Below are positions 58,701-63,880 of a stretch of 63,880 nucleotides of DNA, one piece after another. A program made the translations under genes and the position numbers. Numbering within the stretch: position 1 is the stretch's first letter; each line of letters opens with the position of its first letter. Below the pieces are notes generated by a model. That model ran no database searches. It saw nothing but the letters and a program-made list of their open reading frames with translations, and was not told where the DNA came from. This DNA comes from Leishmania donovani. Its lineage: Eukaryota; Euglenozoa; Kinetoplastea; Trypanosomatida; Trypanosomatidae. The DNA lies in NCBI RefSeq assembly GCF_000227135.1, contig NC_018248.1:701638-765517 (forward strand), given 5' to 3'.

Positions 58701-58794
58701 ACTGGACAGGGCCCAAAAGCGGCAACTGCGCGAGCTCGGGCGCCTCCTCTACAGCCGCTACATGTCGAGAGTACACGGCAAAATTAGCACGTGA
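55753..58794 (+). CDS. Large hypothetical protein with repeated [T/P]F-x-P-type motifs and a coiled coil
   Basis: This 1,013-aa protein starts with ATG at 55753; the open frame upstream has no ATG. I do not recognise a characterised family. Residues 1-320 are Ser/Pro/Ala-rich and likely disordered, with a homopolymeric Ser run near 32-36. From about 330 the protein is more ordered. Three short Phe/Cys-x-P motifs appear near residues 380 (A-T-F-R-P-T-I-S-P-R), 556 (C-P-F-H-P-Q-T-S) and 665 (H-R-P-C-L-N-P-K-S), each followed by basic helical sequence. Residues about 700-780 form a strongly charged coiled coil (Q-Q-E-L-E-E-E-Q-A-S-L-E-D-K-Q). The rest is low complexity until a helical C-terminal 90 residues. 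The motif-plus-helix layout recurs in many large trypanosomatid hypothetical proteins and suggests a cytoskeletal role, which I cannot prove. Confidence 0.85.
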   Translation: MDSPRKEEFVLSSGEGPFAVTIKRFATADSSSSSSGDGAEAPHPTSRPRFGSGSNIDSSGLPDDSGDSHNLSSYMGLPSNLAPANAEYAPRVESGAPLVGDVLNGTATDVVAKQRGLQLQRFSTVDSSARDERSMPHESSRSSSSADLAPFRQRGGGATAAAGAQHRLSQEPLVHAPAASLARETPPRGRSAAGEDAAAPSPKEMDDATVAGDSSRRRLPQSRSHVAPVTQPCAGSPASSAVVATVPESKPAPVAAQSLTLPEACKRFGHGHDGAAACGAFTRAPKKSRPAPAAAEVQQPQSQRQSGDAEPRSPSSGGAHTRVPQWTCHMKKKDGQYVTCVRVTNPTALYDRGINGLRRASAKREAMRAKLEEAALAEATFRPTISPRVRALKRSGDSAGAAHDSSAQLRYRLQLLELPDEPAHAAHRHTPRLSHTSEMIVRACRGRRGAEPPPEERLYRDYFYRQQAIEEARLVTASPAVVRSKRHIDAHIAELYSFEQQRQRAIAAARDALLSASSEAHRRLCVDPRALVERLTKPRSPSQQRSAAAQLEKDPCPFHPQTSASSAELAHQARLRGLHRWVRYFCDADILSMAVLSTFQGQAAQEAATLSAVLRRHSPTKTEWSVEELADAFVNDAGDNSFIAELWRRRPPIGEASAALGELTHRPCLNPKSAMIVDKMNAEHRGGPTHDRLFLNARAKQLSQRQQELEEEQASLEDKQREQKRRQRLQAAWRAQEAQRLEAYRAEKAEERRKSAAAEASAAEERLHPCTTSCSRQLFMPSSSPQLRSGGRASVPPSASPRQSSAAATDAVILKPRSYTPSMPTASSTRPPEVSRVRGSNTDNTTTARNKGSGGNGRGSGCPSPAFHPTTTSAQAAPAAQCLTSSIPRNVEDWPVANKQELDRAAEALRDLLVDPARSCRASPQGSAASSQRSLSAATCFTPCDVNRPLDSQCKLHAPSLDVLLVCAQLRDSRAFPAGERERLDRAQKRQLRELGRLLYSRYMSRVHGKIST

Positions 58795-59469
58795 GAGAAA
58801 GTGGGAGCGGTAGATATTAGAAGGCGCATTATTGGGAGGAAGGGAGGTAGGGGGGCAGCAAGGGTAGTCACTGCAACGCACGTACACCTGCACACGCGCC
58901 AACCCCCCTTCTTCGTTATACAGACACGTGACACATGGCTTCTCCATGCGCCGTGATTGCCTCCTTTTTTTTTGCTTTACTTTTCAGTCTGCATGCATAG
59001 ACCGGCGACATCATCAGATCGCCTGCAGCTCTCTGTGTCACGCTGCAAGGAACAAGACTATATGGAAGTGTTGCTGTTGGAGAGGAGAGAGACGGTACAG
59101 CGTTGAATGCGCAGCACTGGCAGCAACACTTGGTTCCCCCCCCCCACGCCCGCACTCGTACACGTACAAGACGCATCTATTGTGTAAGCTCCTTTTGTAG
59201 ATCTCACGCTCTCCCTTCTCTACCCTCGCCCCGCATCTCTACGAACTTGGCACCGCAGATCTTTTCGCCGTTCGCTCCACCCTTCAATCCCCTCCTTGCC
59301 TATTCCTCCTACCTTCGCTCGATCGAGTACATCGACGACACACGGGGGGGGGGGTGAATTGGATAAGGAAACGGCGACATCCATACACATCAATAACGGA
59401 TTCTTGCTCTGCACACCGTTCGACCCTACTCAGTGACGGGCTAGTCACTTTTGTGTTTCATCCGCAAAA
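58795..59469. other. Intergenic spacer
   Basis: About 675 bp with C/G homopolymer runs (59136-59145 and 59345-59354) and pyrimidine-rich sequence at 59200-59330. No gene seen. Confidence 0.55.
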
Positions 59470-59709
59470 ATGCCGAGCATCCAAAGCACTATCGTATCGC
59501 GTATTCAGGAAGCCTTTCAGCCGGCGGAGCTGGAGGTGACGGAGGTCAGCGCAGAGGATGCCAAGTACAACGTGCGCATCGTTTCTGCAGCTTTTGCCGG
59601 CGTGCCACTGATTCAGCGCCATCGCATGGTGAACGATCTCTTTGGCGAGGAGCTGCGGTCAGGCACGATTCATGCGTTGGGCATATCTGCGAAGCCGCCA
59701 CCGTCGTAA
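59470..59709 (+). CDS. BolA-like protein (BOLA2 type)
   Basis: This 79-aa protein starts with ATG at 59470. It carries the BolA core: V-R-I-V-S-A-A-F-A-G-V-P-L-I-Q-R-H51-R-M-V-N, followed by E-E-L-R-S-G-T-I-H68-A-L. It matches human BOLA2 (L-Q-R-H-R-L-V-N; I-H-A-F) in size and order. BolA proteins pair with monothiol glutaredoxins to carry or sense [2Fe-2S] clusters. The invariant RHR motif is intact, but the chain contains no cysteine, so the extra Cys ligand found in human BOLA2 is absent. The short C-terminus and lack of a presequence favour a cytosolic BOLA2-like role. Confidence 0.95.
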   Translation: MPSIQSTIVSRIQEAFQPAELEVTEVSAEDAKYNVRIVSAAFAGVPLIQRHRMVNDLFGEELRSGTIHALGISAKPPPS

Positions 59710-60458
59710 GCGCCGTTTGTGCGTGTCGGCTGTTTTTTTTTGGTTTGCGTATCTCCTCCTTTTGCCCGCCACGAATACACAATGAGACAGAGAGAGATGC
59801 ACACACGTTCGCGCAAACTCGAAAAAAAAGGTCACCGCTACTGCAGGAGCGATCCTTGAGCAAACAACATCGACTTATCACATTGGTGGAAGAGAGAGAA
59901 CCCCCTCCCACTGCTGCGTGCGCCACGGCCTGCCTCCGTTTTCCTTCGGCGATCTCTTTTTTGGCGTCTTCCCTGGAATAGTCCTGTTACGCTGTCGGGT
60001 GCAGTGCGTGCTTCGGGTTGTGTCTCCTTCCGCGCACACCCGCCCCGTTGTTATCGCCATCACCTCCTTTTCACTAACTCGTACGGCCGCATTTTACTCG
60101 CTGCACCGACGCTTCGCTTGCGGCTAAGTGACCAGTGCGGATCTGTATCGATCACCTCCCTTCTCGAACATTGCTCCTTTACCACCTCCTATTTGGCATC
60201 TGCGCGGGGTTTGGCCGAAGTCCCCCCTTCCTCCACCTTGTCGCGGAAAACCTCGATATGCGTAGACGGGCGACTCAGGGAGATGGTACTTGACGGCGGG
60301 AGTTTTAGGAAGAGGAAGGACAGGACCTTCTTTTCCCTCTCGTGAAACACATAATGCAGCGGAAATGTTTCTGCCCCGGATTTATCAGCAACGGTGCTAT
60401 CCTAACGCTGTTGGTTGCTCAGGTGCTACCATGGAGTGCCGAGGCAGCCACAGAGACT
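59710..60458. other. Intergenic region between BolA gene and retrotransposon remnant
   Basis: About 750 bp holding the BolA 3'UTR, with short T and A runs at 59731-59741 and 59821-59829. No gene or repeat recognised. Confidence 0.5.
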
Positions 60459-62729
60459 TCATTGAAGAATGCATTCGCGTGCGGAAATGCGGCTTCTAGC
60501 GCGTCCCACAGGAGTCTTCAAGGCGAGTGTCGTAGAATGACGGGTGCGTAAGGAGAGATGCTGGATAGCGGACACCACCATGTCAGGTGCGGACGAGGGG
60601 CGGTCAATGGTGATCTCGAAACGAAGGCATTCGTCGGGGTGCTCGTCGTTCCATTCACCCGGCTTCGTATATAAACCAAACTGAAGCTGAAGCAGAAGGC
60701 GCTGCTGGGCACGAGTGAATTGGCGGGACTGAATGTTGGTACCGGGGGCACCATTTCCCAACACTTTGTGCCGAAGAGTCTGCTGCATTTCCAGGGTTAT
60801 GACCGCCTTCCCCGCCTTTGACGAGGTCGCGGGGCGAGCGATGTCTTGCGACCATGACGGGGGCGTGGTCTCCCCCGGTTCCCCCTTCTCCGCCACCTTC
60901 TCCCCTCGCAGACATTGAGGTGCATGACAGCGTCGTTGTACCCGGTGGCCAAAGGGCCTTTCTCCGTGTGTGAGATGATGCACACCATGAAAACCTTCGC
61001 CGCGGGGAGGCGAGCCATGAGGGGCCAGATAGCTTTTATCTTGTGCCCCCCCCCCCGGCGGAGCGGACCCTTCTCCGACTCCTGAAATGCTGGTCGAGAG
61101 TCTTTCACAATGCGAGGGGGCCTAATGGATTGCTTTGGATATTGCGTACTCCACCAGCGTGTGCAATCGTGAGAAAAGAGCCTGTCGCTTCCTAGCGTAG
61201 GTGCACGCTTTCTTTTCTAGCCTCGTGCTTCGGGTGAGTGCCTCCTCCTTGCCGCTCACTATCACATACGCCTCCTCCCCGTAGGCAGCTCCCGACCTCA
61301 CCAATCTGCCTGTCCAGAGCGGGAGCTCAGCGGTGTCCGTGCTACAGAGTCGCACCGCGTTGAGCGGACGGCAAGGTGCTAGGCTCACTTCATCGCCTTT
61401 CCAAACCACACGGTCCCCGAGGCAGAGTGTCGTGAGGAAGTCTGTGCAAAGCGCAACCAACGCGAGCTCCCTGGCTGATGTCTCGTGGTATCGCGGGAGA
61501 GTACCGCGCAGTGGAAGGGCTGGTACGGCGAGCATCTTCGTGCGCCATGTGACTTTTGCTCGACCGACGGCGGCTGACAGCTGGCCGCAACTTGCCTCCT
61601 GCCGCCCAGCTCTCGGAAAGCATCCACAGCCGTCTTTGCAGCCTCAGTCCAGGCTTGTTGACCTCGAAGTTCGAGGAGTGGAGGCCCGCCTCCAGTGTTG
61701 CTGATTCCGAGTGCATGGCCAGAGTTGTGCACGTAGTTGTCATGCATATGCGCGTCGAAACGCGCTTGAGGACGACGCGGATAGCTTCGTTCATCGCTGC
61801 ACAGACAATCGGAGGAAACTGGCGGACAGGGGTCGCAGCCACTGCACGCATAGAGATGTAGGAAAGGCGGGGGCTTAGGAGCCGGGTGCGATACTGCGTG
61901 TCGACAAGAAGGACCTCGACGCGGCGCCGCGCGATCTCGGCATGATACTCGAATGACAAACCTTGGTCGCGCCATTGCTACAAGCCATGAATCCGTGATG
62001 GCTGAGTCGCCGGTTCCTGCCTGTAGTGCCGGCTCTACGATCAACAGGCCTGGTGCCAGGCGGAAGGCACAGGGGCGCGCACGGTTCATCCGGTTCGCTT
62101 TCTTCGCGTCCGCTAGCCAGATCCCCCTCCGTCTTTGAGCGCACGCGCACCCTGTTTCGCTTTGCCAGGCGTAAATAATGCACGGCATGCACTGCATCGT
62201 CCCGACCGTTTACCATGGTGAGGACGCTGCTACCCAGATCGTCAGGTCGTTAGCGTATTATGCTACGTTCCCGCAGAGTAGTCGGTTCACCTCTTTCTTC
62301 GGCAACAGTACCTCGGGCGCTCGGCCTACGACCTCTGCGCCGACCTCCGTATAGCCCTCTCGGAGTAGGCGTCTGGCAATCGCAGCTTTCTGGATTCCCA
62401 CCGTTGCCGTACGCACCGGAGCCTTCTCCTGGTGTCGTACCGGCGCCGGCTGCTGCGGTGGCGTAGGGGCCATCTGCTTCACCGGGCCCCTCAGGGAGGT
62501 CGAAGACTGCCGTTGTGACTTCGCCGTGTCGGTAAGGGGCTCGCCGTCGTTGTGTGGGGCTTCGACTTCTGGGACAAGACCTCCCTGGCTTACGTACAGC
62601 AGTCTGCCACGGAGTGAAGTAGATCATCGGTCGCCAGGCTCTAACTAAAGAGAGGGCCGATGGTGGAGCCTCGAGGGCACCCATGCGTAGATAACCGAGG
62701 CCTGTTGCTTTCAGCGGGTACGACTTCAC
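60459..62729 (-). mobile_element. Degenerate ingi-type non-LTR retrotransposon (DIRE), RT-RNase H remnant
   Basis: Read on the minus strand, a broken coding sequence shows the domain order of ingi/L1Tc elements. (1) The RT catalytic motif appears as Y-A-N-D-L-T-I-W-V (about 62220-62257), a decayed Y-A-D-D, directly after an in-frame stop. (2) The downstream KTE motif (V-R-S-K-T-E-G) is in another frame (near 62120). (3) A thumb-like segment, V-E-V-L-L-V-D-T-Q then R-L-S-Y-I-S-M-R-A-V-A-A-T-P, follows. (4) An RNase H-like tail, F-M-V-C-I-I-S-H-T-E-K-G with N-D-A-V (cf. S-H-x-G-x-x-x-N-x-x-A-D), lies near 60970. (5) A C-terminal domain reads L-L-L-Q-L-Q-F-G-L ... D-E-C-L-R-F (near 60640). Stops and frameshifts disrupt it throughout. 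Borders are approximate. Confidence 0.7.
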
Positions 62730-63642
62730 GCGCTATGACTTCACTGCGGCGGAAGGAGACTGCTTGTGATCCCTGTGACTCTGCACTGCGGTCGATGATC
62801 GCTGAGGGAGGCGCTGCGCAACGAGCACTCCGTGCTTCGGGAATGGGGCTGCGTGCGTGTGCGTCACTAAGCAGTACTAGGTGCTGCGTGTTGCTCCGCT
62901 TGCCTTTGTGTGCTGCTCATCCATGGCTGATCGTGGCTCTCTCCGCGTTTCTGCTGGCGTGTGATCTGCGGAATGGACAGGTGAGCCGGCGTCGCCCCAG
63001 TAGTTTGCGTGCCGATCTCCTCCTCGTTCCTATTTTCCTTAGTCTTCTGTACTTGTGCAGGCGTGTTCACTGTCGCAGGTGCCTGCGACACAACGCCACG
63101 GAACTCTTTTCGTTGGGTGCGGTGCGACTCTTTTACGCGTGCGCACCAACACATGTAGAGATGCACACACACACACACACGCAAAGAGACCGGTCCTTAC
63201 ACAGAGAGACGACAACGCCCAGGATGCAGTAGACTGATGCGGACGACAAGACAGGGGCGTGCTCCGCACAGCAGTGGCTGCATTTCTCCATGTGGTGTGT
63301 GCACTCTTGTTGCACGCTTTTCTTCTCTCGCTCTCATGGTGCGCATTGCACCGAGAACCGCTGCGCCGTGTCTCTGCCTCTTCCCCATCCCCGCTTCGAG
63401 TGACGCCGCCCTTTAGACCCCTGTGCCTCCGCCGGCGGCGGCCATCTGTGTCACACCCCATCTCCCCCGCTTTCTCTCCCCCCGTCTCTCCTGGTCTCGA
63501 AACAACCCGACATTCGGAAATATGTTTGCGCGGCGTTGCGCGCGTGTGACACACACACACACACCGACCAGTAACCTTCCCCCAACCCCCCTCCTCCACA
63601 CAAAGCATACCCTTTCTTTTCGCCTTTCGCCACTCTGCCATC
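62730..63642. other. Intergenic region upstream of beta-tubulin
   Basis: About 910 bp. It contains (CA)n tracts at 63166-63180 and 63550-63563 and pyrimidine-rich sequence at 63380-63500, as needed for trans-splicing of the tubulin mRNA. No gene recognised. Confidence 0.55.
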
Positions 63643-63880
63643 ATGCGTGAGATCGTTTCCTGCCAGGCCGGCCAGTGCGGCAACCAGATCGGCTCTAAGT
63701 TTTGGGAGGTGATTTCCGACGAACATGGTGTCGATCCGACTGGTACCTACCAGGGCGACTCGGATCTGCAGCTCGAGCGCATCAACGTCTACTTCGATGA
63801 GTCGACGGGAGGCCGCTACGTGCCGCGCGCCGTGCTGATGGACCTCGAGCCCGGCACTATGGACTCCGTTCGCGCCGGCC
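63643..63880 (+). CDS. Beta-tubulin, 5' end (runs off the window)
   Basis: The reading frame opens at 63643 with M-R-E-I-V-S-C-Q-A-G-Q-C-G-N-Q-I-G, the universal beta-tubulin start including the M-R-E-I autoregulation tetrapeptide, and continues through D-L-Q-L-E-R-I-N-V-Y-F and M-D-L-E-P-G-T-M-D-S-V-R-A-G. Only the first 79 codons are inside the window. The family is the beta subunit of microtubules, which form the subpellicular array and flagellar axoneme. Leishmania beta-tubulin genes occur in several loci and arrays; whether more copies follow cannot be seen. A decayed retroelement lies about 0.9 kb upstream. Confidence 0.98.
   Translation, partial: MREIVSCQAGQCGNQIGSKFWEVISDEHGVDPTGTYQGDSDLQLERINVYFDESTGGRYVPRAVLMDLEPGTMDSVRAG

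Noticed and set aside
60290..60551. Small plus-strand ORFs near 60.3-60.5 kb
   Set aside because: Short, overlapping in two frames, and adjacent to the decayed retroelement; no recognisable domain.

Overview
This window is trypanosomatid nuclear DNA, most likely from a Leishmania species. The genes are intronless, closely spaced and co-oriented in two long divergent arrays, and they are separated by GC-rich intergenic regions full of purine or pyrimidine tracts and CA/GT microsatellites. Several proteins are trypanosomatid-typical: an SSE1-like mitochondrial 5'-nuclease, a peroxin 14 of glycosomal type, a mitochondrial-type PPR protein and a TUTase-like nucleotidyltransferase. From memory, the gene content (L32, Cbf5, S6, two proteasome alpha subunits, ending in beta-tubulin) fits chromosome 21 of Leishmania. 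The species cannot be fixed from the sequence alone.

Left arm, 1-31.6 kb, all on the minus strand. In transcription order from the centre outward: a small CxxC zinc protein, ribosomal protein L32, a COX6B-like cytochrome oxidase subunit, proteasome alpha-2, an MCU-family calcium uniporter subunit, a PUF RNA-binding protein (with a retroposon-like repeat in its probable 3'UTR), a MYND zinc-finger protein, a PSMD5-like helical-repeat protein, an SSE1-like nuclease, a DYRK-family kinase, an unknown protein, calcineurin B, a PPR protein, a prenylated ubiquitin-like (MUB-type) protein, a small zinc-binding protein and a coiled-coil/BAR-like protein.

Centre, 31.6-32.4 kb. A divergent strand-switch region with a 14-base G tract is the likely bidirectional Pol II start zone for both arms.

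Right arm, 32.4-63.9 kb, all coding genes on the plus strand: a small unknown protein, a TUTase-like nucleotidyltransferase, a PHD+SET protein, Cbf5 pseudouridine synthase, F1-ATPase gamma, ribosomal S6 (interrupted by a gap), V-ATPase proteolipid genes, GAA1 of the GPI transamidase, L37a, proteasome alpha-5, PEX14, a 1,013-aa unknown protein, a BolA-like protein, a decayed ingi-type retrotransposon lying antisense, and the 5' end of beta-tubulin.

The main signals beyond gene content are these. (i) Two apparently identical 497-bp repeats lie inverted about the strand-switch region, about 12.6 kb apart. (ii) Four 99-N gaps are each flanked by exact duplications. They look like unmerged contig overlaps, so the apparent four-copy proteolipid array is probably two genes. 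(iii) A degenerate ingi-clade element (DIRE) with recognisable RT and RNase H remnants sits just upstream of beta-tubulin. The genes do not form one pathway. They share constitutive polycistronic transcription, and many products act in the mitochondrion or in protein synthesis and turnover.
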